From Pseudomonadota bacterium (GTDB lineage Bacteria; Pseudomonadota; Alphaproteobacteria; SHVP01): 64,000 nucleotides of DNA. How positions within the stretch are numbered: the stretch's first letter is position 1; every line of letters begins with the position of its first letter. The translations under genes and the position numbers were made by a program. The notes beneath the pieces are model-generated. The model made no database searches and had not been told where the DNA came from. It saw only the letters and a program-made list of their open reading frames with translations. Below are positions 18,416-29,356 of this stretch, piece after piece. The stretch spans positions 1-64,000 of the forward strand of contig JAQBYN010000013.1 of assembly GCA_027622715.1 (NCBI GenBank), read 5' to 3'.

Positions 18416-18729
18416 TAATCCACGACCGGCGGCTTGCCGATCTTTGGCAAACTAAATCGCCCGGGCGGCTCTAGAATTGGGTTACCGTTTTCGTCATGGC
18501 GGACCTCGCTGACGACCCGGTTCGGCTGGAAGAAACGCTTGAACATATAGTCGTCGCGCAGTTCAAATCGCGGAATGATTTCGGCGCAGCCGCCCGCGAA
18601 GAGGAGAAGGCTCGCCGCGAGGGCGATCAAGTGCAAAGATGGCCGATTCCCGGTCGCGACGCGGTAGCTGGGCCTTTTCAAACGGTGTCCCATGGGGCCA
18701 CAGTAGCTGACTGAGCTCTCTTCGGTCAT
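18415..18729 (-). CDS. Putative lipoprotein, small
   Basis: LIALAASLLLFAGGCAE lipobox-like; stop overlaps VOC start (TAATG). Start codon uncertain (18693, 18729 or 18843). Confidence 0.5.
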   Translation of the reverse strand: MTEESSVSYCGPMGHRLKRPSYRVATGNRPSLHLIALAASLLLFAGGCAEIIPRFELRDDYMFKRFFQPNRVVSEVRHDENGNPILEPPGRFSLPKIGKPPVVD

Positions 18730-18891
18730 ATCGCGTTCTTGCCACCGCCAACGGATGTCGTCAGCGGGAGGGTAGCGACACCGTTGGAAATAGTCACCAT
18801 TCAGCATCGGAAGGTTCAAATTGCTGCAACACCATGACTGCACCGCGGCTCAGTTCCGCGCCGCGGGGCGGGGCCACCGGGTAGGCGCGGC

Positions 18892-20286
18892 ATGACCGAT
18901 CTGTTTCGCCTCACGGCAAAGCAACTGACCGAAGGATATCAACACGGCGACTTCACGCCGCAAGAGGTCGCTCGGGCGGTTGTTGATCGTGTGTTAGACC
19001 TAAACGAAGCGCTCAACTGCTTCTGTCACATCGATTCGGAGCGGGCCCTTGCCGACGCAGTGGAGTCTGGTAAGCGGTGGGCGAGGGGCGCGCCGCTCAG
19101 CCCTCTCGATGGCGTGCCGGTCTCCGTCAAAGACCTTCTGCTGACCAAGGGCTGGCCGACCCTTTTCGGTTCGCTGGCCACGGACCCGGATCAGAACTGG
19201 GACGCTGACGCACCAGCCGTTAGCAACTTGAGGCGCGGCGGAGTCGTATTCTTCGGCAAGACGACAACCCCGGAGTGGGGACATAAGGGCGCGACCGACA
19301 GCCGCCGCCACGGCATCACGCGCAACCCGTGGAATACCGCGCTGACACCCGGCGGCTCAAGTGGCGGCGCGGCGGCGGCGCTGGCGAGCGGCATGGGCCC
19401 ACTGGCGATAGGCAGCGATGGCGGAGGCTCGTGTAGGACCCCTGCGAATTTCTGCGGCGTGGTCGGCATGAAACCCAGCCACGGCCGCGTGCCGGTCTGG
19501 CCGCCTAGCACCTGGGGGCATTTGACGACGCCGGGGCCGATGGCCCGCACCGTAGAGGACGCCGCCAATATGCTGTCTTCGATGAGCACCCCCGATATTC
19601 GGGATCCGCTCACCCGTCCTGACAATCCGTTCGACGCCATCAATAATCTCAAGGGCGGAGTCGCTGGTTTGCGCATCGCGCTCAGCCCGGGTCTTGGTCA
19701 TCCGGTTAAGAAGGAAATCGCCGACACGATCGTCCAAGCGTCGGCGCGCTTCGGTGAGTTGGGCGCAATTGTCGAGGAAGCGGAACCGAACATCGGCGAT
19801 GTTAGCGAGCTATTCCGGACCTTTTTCTTCGTCGGCGCCGCTGTAACAGTGAAGAGCATCCCGAACGAAAAACACGCGTTGCTTGAAGACCTCTATAGGC
19901 AGGTCGCCGCTATCGGTGCCAAAATTTCGGCAACCGACTACGCTGAAGCGGTTCGGGCATCGACGGACCTACGCCAGCGCATGGCGGTGTTCCACCAGAC
20001 CTACGACCTCGTTCTGACGGCCACAAACGCGGTCCTACCCTATCCCGTGGGAATGGTCGGGCCGGCCCAGGACAGCGAAGGGAAATGGGACAACATCACG
20101 TCAACGCTTTTCCCGATTAATCTGTCCGGGCAGCCGGCGATCACCATACCCTGCGGCCAGGCGCAAAACGGGTTACCCATCGGTCTTCAGCTTGTCGCAG
20201 CCACTGGGCGCGACGATCTGGTGCTACGGGCGGCTTACGCATTCGAAGAAGCTGCCGGATTGGCAAATCAAATGGCGCCAATCTAG
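18892..20286 (+). CDS. Amidase-signature family protein
   Basis: 464 aa; PVSVKDLL...GGSSGGAAAALASGMGPLAIGSDGGGSCRTPANFCGVVGMKPS. Confidence 0.92.
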   Translation: MTDLFRLTAKQLTEGYQHGDFTPQEVARAVVDRVLDLNEALNCFCHIDSERALADAVESGKRWARGAPLSPLDGVPVSVKDLLLTKGWPTLFGSLATDPDQNWDADAPAVSNLRRGGVVFFGKTTTPEWGHKGATDSRRHGITRNPWNTALTPGGSSGGAAAALASGMGPLAIGSDGGGSCRTPANFCGVVGMKPSHGRVPVWPPSTWGHLTTPGPMARTVEDAANMLSSMSTPDIRDPLTRPDNPFDAINNLKGGVAGLRIALSPGLGHPVKKEIADTIVQASARFGELGAIVEEAEPNIGDVSELFRTFFFVGAAVTVKSIPNEKHALLEDLYRQVAAIGAKISATDYAEAVRASTDLRQRMAVFHQTYDLVLTATNAVLPYPVGMVGPAQDSEGKWDNITSTLFPINLSGQPAITIPCGQAQNGLPIGLQLVAATGRDDLVLRAAYAFEEAAGLANQMAPI

Positions 20287-20340
20287 CCGCTCCACCAGCG
20301 CCTCAAGATTGGTATAGTCAGCGCAAATAGGAGTGATTCG

Positions 20341-21057
20341 ATGAGCGTTCGAGAAGCGACCAATATCAACGACCTAGGGATTGCCCGCGACATCGACATC
20401 TTCGACCGGCTCGCCAATTGGCAGGGCCTTGATGTTGTTGATTGCGGGTGTGGTGACGGCAGCCTGGCCAAGGGCCTGGCGAAGCGCGGTGCGACGGTGA
20501 CCGGCCTTGAGCCGGATCCGGCCCAAGCGGCCAAGAACCGCGCCGCCGATCCAGTGCCGAACGTGACGCTCCTAGAGGCACATGCGCAGTCGATCCCACG
20601 CGAAGACAGCAGCGTCGACGCCGTCGTCTTCAGCAAGTCGCTTCATCATGTGCCTTTCGATGAGATGGACAATGCCTTGCGGGAAGCTGCGCGCGTTTTG
20701 AAGCCCGCCGGATTCCTTTATGTGTTGGAGCCCGACATCCGCGGACAATTCTCCCAGATGGTGAAGCCATTCCACGACGAAACGGTCGTCCGCGCTAAAG
20801 CCCTCGAAGCCCTGGACCGGACGGCAAGCAAGGTGTTCGGCAAGATGGAAGAGTACTGGTACACCAACGTCCTCACTTTTCCGGACTTCGAAACGTTGGA
20901 AAAACGCATGTCTGGATCGACGTTCAACGAAATCGATGCTCGTCGTGTTGACACCCCGGAAGTGCGCGCCGCGTTCGAAGCGGGCAAAGCTGAAGACGGC
21001 TACGCGTTCACTAATCTGATGCGGGTGCAACTCTATCGCGATCCAAAGACTAAGTAG
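20341..21057 (+). CDS. Class I SAM-dependent methyltransferase
   Basis: 238 aa; VVDCGCGDGSLAKGLAKRGATVTGLEPDP...VDAVVFSKSLHHV. Confidence 0.88.
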   Translation: MSVREATNINDLGIARDIDIFDRLANWQGLDVVDCGCGDGSLAKGLAKRGATVTGLEPDPAQAAKNRAADPVPNVTLLEAHAQSIPREDSSVDAVVFSKSLHHVPFDEMDNALREAARVLKPAGFLYVLEPDIRGQFSQMVKPFHDETVVRAKALEALDRTASKVFGKMEEYWYTNVLTFPDFETLEKRMSGSTFNEIDARRVDTPEVRAAFEAGKAEDGYAFTNLMRVQLYRDPKTK

Positions 21058-21081
21058 CAACGCGCCTGAAGGGCGGCCAAG

Positions 21082-22566
21082 GTGAGCGGCGTCGACCGCG
21101 ACCACCACCTGCTGAGCGTCGACGAGATGTACGCGGTCGACGCAGCCGCCATTGCCTCCGGTGTACCGGGTATCCAACTCATGGAATCCGCTGGCCGGGC
21201 GGTCGCTGATGACATCCGAATTCATTACACGCCGCGGTCGACGGTGGTGTTGTGCGGTCCCGGCAATAACGGTGGCGACGGATTTGTCGTAGCGCGGCTG
21301 CTTGAGGCTGCGGGCTGGCCGGTTCAGGTCGCCCTTTTAGGGGATCGCGCGAAATTGGCGGGCGATGCGGCCCTGGCCGCCGCCGCCTGGCCCCATCAAG
21401 TTCTCGACCTAGCTGCCGAGGTTTTGGTGGACGCCGACCTTGTGATCGATGCCGTGTTCGGGGCCGGACTGACCCGCGCGGTTGACGGCATCGCCCGCCA
21501 GACCCTCGAGGCGGTTGCCGCGAGCGGCGCACGGGTCGTTGCCATCGATATCCCAAGCGGGGTGGACGGGAATACCGGTGCGGCGTTGGGCTACGCCGTC
21601 CAGGCGGATCGGTGTGTCACATTTTTTCGCAAGAAATCGGGACACTGCCTTTTGCCGGGCCGGGCTCTTTGTGGCGTCTTGCGGGTCGCCGACATTGGAA
21701 TAACGGACCGGGTAATTGAATCCATTCGACCAATGACCTGGGAAAACCATCCGGATCTTTGGAAAGATGCGATGCGGTGGCCAGCTTCGGAGAGTCACAA
21801 ATACACCCGCGGATTTGCCGTGGTGGTGAGCGGGGGCGCCGAAACGACTGGCGCACCGCGGCTCGCGGCGCGCGCTGCATTGCGCGCCGGGGCCGGCGTG
21901 GTCAGCGTGGCTTGTCCGCCAGACGCGCTTCTGGTGTTGGCGGCAAGCCTAACCGCCGTGATGACCAGGGTGATCCACGATGTCGAGGACCTGCAAACAC
22001 TCGCGTCGGATCGGCGCTGCACCGCCAGCCTGATTGGCCCCGGGAACGGCGTCGGCGATATCACCCGAAGGAACACGCTCGCGTTGCTGAAACTAGAAAA
22101 GCCGTGCGTGATCGACGCTGACGCGCTTTCGGTTTTCGGAGACGCGCCCAACGACCTGTTTGCGGCTTTGAACGGAAACTGCGTGCTCACACCCCACGAT
22201 GGTGAGTTCGCACGGGTTTTTGGCGCACTCCCGGGAAGCCGGCTAGCCCGTGCCCGCGCGGCTGCCGCTAACTGTGGCGCGGTCGTGTTGCTAAAAGGTG
22301 GCGACACTGTGGTCGCGTCTCCTGATGGCCGCGCGACCATCACAACAAATGCGCCGCCAGATCTTGCAACCGCTGGCGCAGGCGATGTGCTTGCCGGAAT
22401 TGTGCTTGGGCTGCTTGCGCAGGGGATCCCTGCGTTCGAGGCGGCGAGCGCCGCGGCATGGCTACACGCGGACGCTGCGCGCCGATTTGGCCCCGGTCTT
22501 ATCGCGGAAGATTTGAGCGACCTCCTACCGCAGTCACTCCGATATGTGCGAGACCAAATATCTTAG
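21082..22566 (+). CDS. nnr: Bifunctional NAD(P)H-hydrate epimerase / ADP-dependent dehydratase
   Basis: 494 aa; N-terminal VVLCGPGNNGGDGFVVARLL and C-terminal LTPHDGEFARVFG...LLKGGDTVVASPDGR...ATAGAGDVLAGIVLGLLAQG. Confidence 0.92.
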   Translation: MSGVDRDHHLLSVDEMYAVDAAAIASGVPGIQLMESAGRAVADDIRIHYTPRSTVVLCGPGNNGGDGFVVARLLEAAGWPVQVALLGDRAKLAGDAALAAAAWPHQVLDLAAEVLVDADLVIDAVFGAGLTRAVDGIARQTLEAVAASGARVVAIDIPSGVDGNTGAALGYAVQADRCVTFFRKKSGHCLLPGRALCGVLRVADIGITDRVIESIRPMTWENHPDLWKDAMRWPASESHKYTRGFAVVVSGGAETTGAPRLAARAALRAGAGVVSVACPPDALLVLAASLTAVMTRVIHDVEDLQTLASDRRCTASLIGPGNGVGDITRRNTLALLKLEKPCVIDADALSVFGDAPNDLFAALNGNCVLTPHDGEFARVFGALPGSRLARARAAAANCGAVVLLKGGDTVVASPDGRATITTNAPPDLATAGAGDVLAGIVLGLLAQGIPAFEAASAAAWLHADAARRFGPGLIAEDLSDLLPQSLRYVRDQIS

Positions 22567-22608
22567 AGAATTTCGTTTATAATCAATTAAGTAAATAACT
22601 ATCTTAAT

Positions 22609-22777
22609 CCACCAGGTGATCCGGTGAGGTGCTGAATCGCGGGGTGTGGTGTGGAACCGCGCCTCATGTGCTCGCCAAAAAGCGAACCTGTTTGGCAGGA
22701 AAATTAGGTCCCTGAGCTGGGCCCGATGAAACCTCGGGCTGGGCAACAAACCGACCCACGAAAATGATCTTTGGTGG
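22609..22777 (+). ncRNA. Candidate structured RNA element (novel or unrecognised family)
   Basis: Closing helix CCACCAGGuGAU (22609-22620) / AUCUUUGGUGG (22667-... i.e. 22767-22777), with internal hairpins 22626-22665, 22674-22696, 22721-22739; preceded by AT-rich segment with TATAAT (22578-22583). No plausible CDS. Strand inferred from neighbouring genes and the TATAAT. Confidence 0.4.
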
Positions 22778-22858
22778 CACTCTCAGAATGTTATACAAGG
22801 GCCGCTCTCGCCATCCCAGTCGGCCCACCCGGCCTGGCGTGGCATTCCAAAATATCCT

Positions 22859-22945
22859 GCGGGCGTGGTGGAACTGGTAGACACGCTAGGTTTAGGTCCT
22901 AGTGGGCTTTAGCCTTTGGGGGTTCGAGTCCCTCCGCCCGCACCA
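22859..22945 (+). tRNA. tRNA-Leu (TAG), CCA encoded
   Basis: Acceptor gcgggcg/cgcccgc, long variable arm, anticodon loop ttTAGgt, T-arm ggttcgagtcc, encoded CCA. Confidence 0.93.
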
Positions 22946-22986
22946 GTACCATCGTCACGGCGACAAGGATCATCCCGGTTAGACCC

Positions 22987-24453
22987 ATGCAGATTACAGA
23001 AACAGCCTCAGAAGGCCTGAAGCGCTCGTACAAGGTCGTCGTCACCTCTGATGCAATTGAAGAAAACATCAAGAAAAAGCTGGCCGCCATTGGCGATCAG
23101 GCGCGATTGCCAGGGTTTCGGCCGGGAAAAATTCCGGCGAAAGTCCTGCGTGCCCGGTTCGGGAAGTCGATCCTAGGCGAGGTCTTGCAAGAAACGGTCG
23201 ACGAAACCCTGCGCAAAACGCTGGACGACAACAACATTCGGCCTGCGCTCCAACCGAAAATCGAAGTTTCAACATTCGATGAGGGCAAGGATCTCGAATA
23301 CACGATGGACCTTGAGGTTCTCCCGGAGATCGTGCCGGTGGACTTCTCGAAGATCGAGCTGGAGAGGCTCGTCGCGGAGATCGAAGACAGTGAGGTCGAA
23401 CGGGCGATCGAGAGCATCGCCGAGCAACAGAAGACGTTCAACACCGAGGAGGGTGCCGTTGCCAATGAGGGCGATGCCGTCCTGATCGATTTCGAAGGCG
23501 CGATTGATGGCGAACTCTTCGAGGGTGGTGCCGGCAAAGACAGCCAGATCCAGCTCGGCTCCGGACAGTTTGTACCTGGGTTCGAGGAACAGTTGATAGG
23601 CGCTAAGGGCGGCGAGGACCGCGAAGTCTCGGTCACGTTCCCGGCGGATTACCCCTATGACAAGCTGCGTGAAAAGAACGCGGTTTTCAAAGTGACCATT
23701 AAGGAAGTGCGCAAACCGAGTGTTCCGCCGGTAAATGATGAGTTGGCGACCCGGCTAGGCCTTGAGGGGCTTGGGCAACTCAAGGAACGTGTGCGAGAGC
23801 AGCTGGTTGAGGAATATGGCCGGGTCTCTCGGCAGCGACTAAAGCGCGACCTTCTCGACAAACTCGATGAGGCCCACGATTTTGAGCTACCGCCGTCATT
23901 GGTGGACAATGAGTTCGACGGTATTTGGCAACAGATCGAACGTGATCGCGAAGCGGGCTCCCTCGATCCAGACGACTCCGACAAGTCGGATGAGGTGCTC
24001 AAAGAAGACTACCGAAAAATCGCGTCGCGTCGTGTGAGGTTGGGCCTGCTCCTCTCGTCGGTCGGTGAGGCCAACAAGGTTACGGTCGGTCAAGATGAAC
24101 TGAACCGCGCGATGGCAGTCCAGGCCCAGAGATTTCCGGGACAAGAGCAGGAAATATTCAAGTACTACAAAGAGAACCCGGAAGCCGCGATGCAGCTTCA
24201 AGCCCCGCTATTCGAGGATAAGGTCGTCGACTTCGTCCTTGAATTGGTCCACGTCTCGGAGCGCACGGTGCCGAAGGACGAACTCTTGGCGGATCCGGAA
24301 TCGAGCGACAACGTTGAAAAAAAGGCCAAGAAGCCGGCCAAAAAGGCCAAAGCTGAGTCCGGGGCGACCAAAAAGAAAAGCGGCGACGATAGTGCTGCGG
24401 ACAAACCGGCTACAAAACCGAAGGCGAAAAAGGCGGTCAAGAAAGAGGACTAG
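22987..24453 (+). CDS. tig: Trigger factor
   Basis: 488 aa; [19 protein letters not shown] ribosome-binding motif; upstream of clpP-clpX. Confidence 0.95.
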   Translation: MQITETASEGLKRSYKVVVTSDAIEENIKKKLAAIGDQARLPGFRPGKIPAKVLRARFGKSILGEVLQETVDETLRKTLDDNNIRPALQPKIEVSTFDEGKDLEYTMDLEVLPEIVPVDFSKIELERLVAEIEDSEVERAIESIAEQQKTFNTEEGAVANEGDAVLIDFEGAIDGELFEGGAGKDSQIQLGSGQFVPGFEEQLIGAKGGEDREVSVTFPADYPYDKLREKNAVFKVTIKEVRKPSVPPVNDELATRLGLEGLGQLKERVREQLVEEYGRVSRQRLKRDLLDKLDEAHDFELPPSLVDNEFDGIWQQIERDREAGSLDPDDSDKSDEVLKEDYRKIASRRVRLGLLLSSVGEANKVTVGQDELNRAMAVQAQRFPGQEQEIFKYYKENPEAAMQLQAPLFEDKVVDFVLELVHVSERTVPKDELLADPESSDNVEKKAKKPAKKAKAESGATKKKSGDDSAADKPATKPKAKKAVKKED

Positions 24454-24517
24454 TTCTCGCCCCGTCACCGACCTATATGAACCTCTCGCAGTCCTGTCCA
24501 ACAATCGGAAAACGACA

Positions 24518-25156
24518 ATGTCGGAAATCACTATGAACACGCTGGTACCGATGGTCGTTGAGCAGACCAATCGAGGCGAACGGGCCTATGACATCTTCTC
24601 GAGATTGCTCAAAGAACGGATTATCTTTCTTTCGGGACCAATTAATGACGTCGTTTCAACACTTGTTACGGCGCAGCTTCTGTTTTTAGAAGCGGAGAAT
24701 CCCGAAAAAGATATCGCGATGTACATCAATTCTCCCGGCGGTGTCGTGACTTCCGGCCTCGCGATCTACGACACGATGCAATACATCCGCCCGGACGTGC
24801 AGACGTTGTGCACTGGTCAGGCTGCAAGCATGGGTTCGTTACTCCTGGCCGCAGGCGCAAAAGGTAAGCGGTTCGCGCTACCGCACGCGCGGGTCATGGT
24901 GCATCAGCCGATGGGCGGATTTCAGGGACAAGCCTCCGACATTGAGATTCACGCGAAAGAGATACTCGATACGCGGCAGCGGTTAAATCAGATCTACGTC
25001 AAACACACCGGCCAAAAAATTGACGTGATCGAGGAGGCCCTAGAGCGCGACCGTTTCCTGTCGGGACCCGATGCGGTGAAATTCGGTCTGATCGACGAGG
25101 TGGTCGAGAAGCGCGCAGCACCGGTCGAAGGGCAGACTGACGCCGGGAAGAAATAG
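24518..25156 (+). CDS. clpP: ATP-dependent Clp protease proteolytic subunit
   Basis: [38 protein letters not shown]...[14 protein letters not shown]...[14 protein letters not shown]-track start 24239 is upstream of the true start. Confidence 0.96.
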   Translation: MSEITMNTLVPMVVEQTNRGERAYDIFSRLLKERIIFLSGPINDVVSTLVTAQLLFLEAENPEKDIAMYINSPGGVVTSGLAIYDTMQYIRPDVQTLCTGQAASMGSLLLAAGAKGKRFALPHARVMVHQPMGGFQGQASDIEIHAKEILDTRQRLNQIYVKHTGQKIDVIEEALERDRFLSGPDAVKFGLIDEVVEKRAAPVEGQTDAGKK

Positions 25157-25386
25157 AACCGTCGTGGTCGAACCGGTCCCGCGGCTGACTACTCAAGGTT
25201 TTGTACGTGGCGGCATGGCTCAACCCGTTGAACGGCAAGTTATTGGCGTTAACTCTGCTCGGCGTTGATAGGGGCGGTCCGTCATCGTTAACAAGATGCA
25301 GGATAAACTTCGCGTACAGGCGCAAGATTTAGGTTGTACGGTCAGCGGCCCACCGTCTACGATATTGCGGTTGTGGTGATTCGGGT

Positions 25387-26658
25387 GTGGCGATGAGTAA
25401 GTCCGGTGGCGGCGATTCAAAGAACACTCTGTACTGCTCTTTTTGCGGAAAGAGTCAGCATGAGGTTCGCAAGCTAATTGCGGGCCCAACTGTGTTCATC
25501 TGCGATGAATGCGTCGAGCTGTGCATGGACATCATTCGGGAGGAGCACAAGAGCGCGCTCGTCAAGAGCCTCGATGGTGTCCCGACCCCCGCCGATATTT
25601 GTAGTGTCCTCGACGACTACGTCATCGGGCAGAAACACGCCAAACGGATTCTATCGGTTGCGGTACACAACCATTACAAGCGCCTCAATCACGACACCAA
25701 GAACAACGACGTCGAGATTTCGAAGTCGAACATCCTTCTTCTCGGCCCGACGGGGTGCGGCAAGACCCTGCTAGCTCAAACGCTGGCGCGCATCCTCGAT
25801 GTGCCGTTCACGATGGCCGACGCGACCACGCTCACTGAAGCGGGCTACGTCGGGGAAGATGTCGAGAATATCATCTTGAAGCTGCTACAGGCAGCCGACT
25901 ACAACGTCGAACGCGCCCAACGTGGCATCGTCTACATCGACGAAGTCGACAAAGTGAGCCGCAAATCCAACAACCCTTCGATCACGCGTGATGTTTCGGG
26001 CGAGGGCGTCCAGCAAGCGCTTCTAAAAATCATGGAGGGAACGATCGCGTCCGTTCCGCCGCAGGGGGGGCGCAAGCACCCGCAGCAAGAGTTCCTGCAG
26101 GTCGATACCACCAACATCCTGTTCATTTGCGGCGGCGCTTTTTCAGGACTTGAAAAGATCATCGCTCAACGGGGTCGCGGTACGGCAATCGGATTTGGCG
26201 CCGACGTCCGCTCGGTCAACGACAAGAAAACCGGCGAGATTCTTCGGGAAGTGGAACCAGAGGATCTGCTGAAGTTCGGTCTAATTCCGGAATTTGTCGG
26301 CCGCCTGCCGGTTCTGGCGACCCTCAACGATCTGGACGAAGGCGCGTTGGTCGAGATCCTGTCGCGCCCGAAGAACGCGTTGGTCAAACAATATCAGCGC
26401 TTGTTTGAGATGGAGAACGTCAATCTGACCTTTTCGGATGATGCCCTCAAGGCGATCGCGAAACGCGCGGTCACCCGTAAGACGGGCGCTCGTGGGTTGC
26501 GATCGATCATGGAGAGCATCTTGCTCGAATCCATGTTCGACTTGCCCTCGCTGGATTCGGTCGTTGAGGTTGTCATCAACTCGGAGGTTGTCGAAGGGCG
26601 CGCGCAGCCACTCCATATCTACGCCGATCGCCGCGAAGAAGCGGGCTCCAGCGCGTAG
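25387..26658 (+). CDS. clpX: ATP-dependent Clp protease ATP-binding subunit
   Basis: Zinc finger [19 protein letters not shown]...CDECVELC; Walker [14 protein letters not shown]. Start GTG 25387 or ATG 25393. Confidence 0.96.
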   Translation: MAMSKSGGGDSKNTLYCSFCGKSQHEVRKLIAGPTVFICDECVELCMDIIREEHKSALVKSLDGVPTPADICSVLDDYVIGQKHAKRILSVAVHNHYKRLNHDTKNNDVEISKSNILLLGPTGCGKTLLAQTLARILDVPFTMADATTLTEAGYVGEDVENIILKLLQAADYNVERAQRGIVYIDEVDKVSRKSNNPSITRDVSGEGVQQALLKIMEGTIASVPPQGGRKHPQQEFLQVDTTNILFICGGAFSGLEKIIAQRGRGTAIGFGADVRSVNDKKTGEILREVEPEDLLKFGLIPEFVGRLPVLATLNDLDEGALVEILSRPKNALVKQYQRLFEMENVNLTFSDDALKAIAKRAVTRKTGARGLRSIMESILLESMFDLPSLDSVVEVVINSEVVEGRAQPLHIYADRREEAGSSA

Positions 26659-26681
26659 GCACCTGCAGAAAGCAGGCGCGC

Positions 26682-26711
26682 CTTGAAATGGCGCTTCCTC
26701 GGAGCCACTTT
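26682..26711 (+). promoter_or_regulatory. Possible sigma32-type (heat-shock) promoter of lon
   Basis: CTTGAAA-N15-GCCACTTT resembles CTTGAAA-N(13-15)-CCCCATTT, upstream of lon. Confidence 0.4.
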
Positions 26712-26779
26712 GACTGAAACAGGGCGCTTTAGCCCGAATTTGGTAGGGAAGCCGCCGGTAGGCGCGGCTCAAGAGTGCA

Positions 26780-29185
26780 ATGACTGAAAAAGCTACTTTG
26801 TATCCGGTTCTTCCGCTCCGCGACATTGTCGTCTTTCCACATATGATCGTCCCGCTTTTTGTGGGTCGTGACAAATCGGTTCGAGCGCTTGAAGACGTGA
26901 TGAAGGAGGACAAACAAATCCTTCTCGTCGCCCAGAAGGATGCCGCTGTCGACGACCCCGCCGCCGAGGATATTCATACCGTTGGCACCATAGGCGCGGT
27001 GCTCCAGCTGCTTAAGTTGCCCGACGGAACCGTTAAGGTTCTGGTCGAGGGGGGTAACCGCGCGAAAATTCAGAGTTTCTCCGACAACGCGGACTTCTTC
27101 CAGGCATTCGCTGAAGTGATTGAGGACCCGGAGCCGGACTCTCAGGAACTCCAAGCCCTCGCGCGGTCCGTCGTCACTCAGTTTGAGCAATACGTGAAGC
27201 TCAACAAGAAAATCCCTGCAGAAGTCCTTGTTTCACTCAACCAAATTGAGGATCCCTCGAAGCTTGCCGACACCGTTGCCTCACATATGGCACTGCGGGT
27301 CTCCGAGAAGCAGGAATTGCTAGAGACCATCCGAACATCGGAACGGCTGGAGCGCGTCTACTCGTTCATGGAGAACGAGATCGGCGTCTTGCAGGTCGAG
27401 AAAAAAATCCGCAGCCGCGTCAAACGCCAAATGGAAAAGACGCAGCGCGAGTATTACCTCAACGAACAGCTCAAGGCGATCCAGAAGGAACTCGGCGACA
27501 CCGACGATAGCCGAGAAGAGCTGCAGGAGCTGGAAGAGAAAATTCGCAAGACCAAGCTCAGCAAAGAGGCGCGTGATAAGGCGACCGGTGAGCTCAAGAA
27601 ACTGCGCAACATGAGCCCGATGTCGGCCGAGGCAACCGTTGTCCGCAATTACCTCGATTGGCTTCTCTCCGTGCCATGGAAGAAGCGGTCCAAAGTTAAA
27701 GCAGACCTCAAGTTCGCTGCAAATATCTTAGATCGGGATCACTACGGTCTCGACAAAGTCAAAGAACGCATTCTCGAGTACCTTGCTGTTCAGCATCGTG
27801 TGAAAAAAATGCGCGGACCGATTCTCTGCTTGGTCGGGCCGCCAGGTGTCGGCAAAACGTCGCTTGGACGCTCGATCGGCACAGCGACCGGCCGCAAATT
27901 TGTGCGGATATCGTTGGGTGGCGTTCGCGATGAGGCGGAGATTCGTGGGCACCGGCGGACCTATATCGGGTCAATGCCCGGCAAGATCATCCAGTCGATG
28001 AAGAAGGCAGGTTCCTCGAATCCGATCTTCATGCTCGATGAGGTCGATAAACTAGGTGCGGATTTCCGCGGCGACCCGTCCTCGGCGCTGCTCGAAGTTC
28101 TTGATCCGGAGCAAAACTTTGCGTTTAACGATCACTATTTGGAGGTCGACTACGACCTGTCCGACGTGATGTTCATCGCGACGGCGAACACCCTCCGAAT
28201 CCCGCCGGCGTTGGTGGATCGTATGGAGGTCATTCGCCTCGCTGGATATACCGAAGACGAGAAGGTGGAGATTGCAAAACGGCATTTGGTCTCGAAACAG
28301 GTCGAGGCCCATGGGTTGAAGAAGGACGAATGGTCGATTAGCGACGATGCGCTTCGCGACATCATCCGTTACTTCACGCGCGAAGCTGGCGTCCGGAATT
28401 TGGAACGTGAGCTCGCAAACCTAGCGCGCAAGGCGACGAAGGAAATCGTTGAGAGCGGGAAGGGTAAGATATCGATTACCCGGCGCAATTTGGACAAGTA
28501 CGCCGGCGTGAAGCGGTATCGCTTTGGCGAGGTCGAAGAAGAACATCTGATCGGCGTATCGACCGGCCTTGCCTGGACTGAAGTCGGCGGGGAGTTGTTG
28601 AGCATCGAAGCGCTATTGGTCCCGGGCAAGGGTAACATCAAGTACACCGGCAAGCTCGGCGACGTGATGCAGGAATCCATTCAGGCCGCCTGGAGTTACG
28701 TGCGGGCCCGTGCCACAGACTTCGGGATCAAACCAACCCTGTTCGACAAGCGGGATATCCACGTCCACGTTCCTGAGGGCGCCACCCCAAAGGATGGACC
28801 GTCTGCCGGTGTCGCCATGGTGACCTCGATCGTCTCGGCGCTGACTCAAATCCCCATCCGCAAAGATATCGCGATGACCGGCGAAATAAGCCTGCGCGGT
28901 CGCGTTCTTCCTATTGGTGGGCTGAAGGAAAAGCTGCTGGCCGCGCTCCGAGGCGGCCTGAGCACCGTGCTCATTCCGATAGAAAACGAAAAAGACTTGG
29001 CCGAGATTCCGGACAACGTCAAAAAAGGCATGAAAATAATTCCCGTCAGGCACGTCGACGAGGTTCTGAAAAATGCTCTGACCACGGAGCCGGTCCCGAT
29101 TGAATGGGACGAAGAGCAAGAAGCGCTCGCGAAAGTGGCAGACCCCGACGCTCCAGCTAAACGTGAAGGTGTGGTCACCCACTGA
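26780..29185 (+). CDS. lon: ATP-dependent protease Lon
   Basis: 801 aa; [45 protein letters not shown] catalytic Ser. Confidence 0.97.
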   Translation: MTEKATLYPVLPLRDIVVFPHMIVPLFVGRDKSVRALEDVMKEDKQILLVAQKDAAVDDPAAEDIHTVGTIGAVLQLLKLPDGTVKVLVEGGNRAKIQSFSDNADFFQAFAEVIEDPEPDSQELQALARSVVTQFEQYVKLNKKIPAEVLVSLNQIEDPSKLADTVASHMALRVSEKQELLETIRTSERLERVYSFMENEIGVLQVEKKIRSRVKRQMEKTQREYYLNEQLKAIQKELGDTDDSREELQELEEKIRKTKLSKEARDKATGELKKLRNMSPMSAEATVVRNYLDWLLSVPWKKRSKVKADLKFAANILDRDHYGLDKVKERILEYLAVQHRVKKMRGPILCLVGPPGVGKTSLGRSIGTATGRKFVRISLGGVRDEAEIRGHRRTYIGSMPGKIIQSMKKAGSSNPIFMLDEVDKLGADFRGDPSSALLEVLDPEQNFAFNDHYLEVDYDLSDVMFIATANTLRIPPALVDRMEVIRLAGYTEDEKVEIAKRHLVSKQVEAHGLKKDEWSISDDALRDIIRYFTREAGVRNLERELANLARKATKEIVESGKGKISITRRNLDKYAGVKRYRFGEVEEEHLIGVSTGLAWTEVGGELLSIEALLVPGKGNIKYTGKLGDVMQESIQAAWSYVRARATDFGIKPTLFDKRDIHVHVPEGATPKDGPSAGVAMVTSIVSALTQIPIRKDIAMTGEISLRGRVLPIGGLKEKLLAALRGGLSTVLIPIENEKDLAEIPDNVKKGMKIIPVRHVDEVLKNALTTEPVPIEWDEEQEALAKVADPDAPAKREGVVTH

Positions 29186-29254
29186 CTTCACCCTAAATAC
29201 GGGTACATAGGCCGGAAAAGCGCGAAAAAGCTGGGGATAGGTGCATTTTTCTCT

Positions 29255-29283
29255 TTGACGGGAGGGGCGCTCACTCCTACAGT
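29255..29283 (+). promoter_or_regulatory. Sigma70-like promoter upstream of hupB
   Basis: TTGACG - 17 nt - TACAGT, ~75 bp before the HU start. Confidence 0.5.
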
Positions 29284-29356
29284 TCGTGCGTCCGATGCAT
29301 TTCAACACAACATTTGCTATTTCAAATTGCTCTTGTCCTAGAGAGGGGGCCCTGCC

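Noticed and set aside
22534-22749. 71-aa - strand ORF in the nnr-tRNA-Leu gap
   Set aside because: Overlaps the end of nnr, unlikely composition; RNA structure explains the region better.
28613-29308. 231-aa antisense ORF at the 3' end of lon
   Set aside because: Antisense shadow of conserved Lon proteolytic domain.
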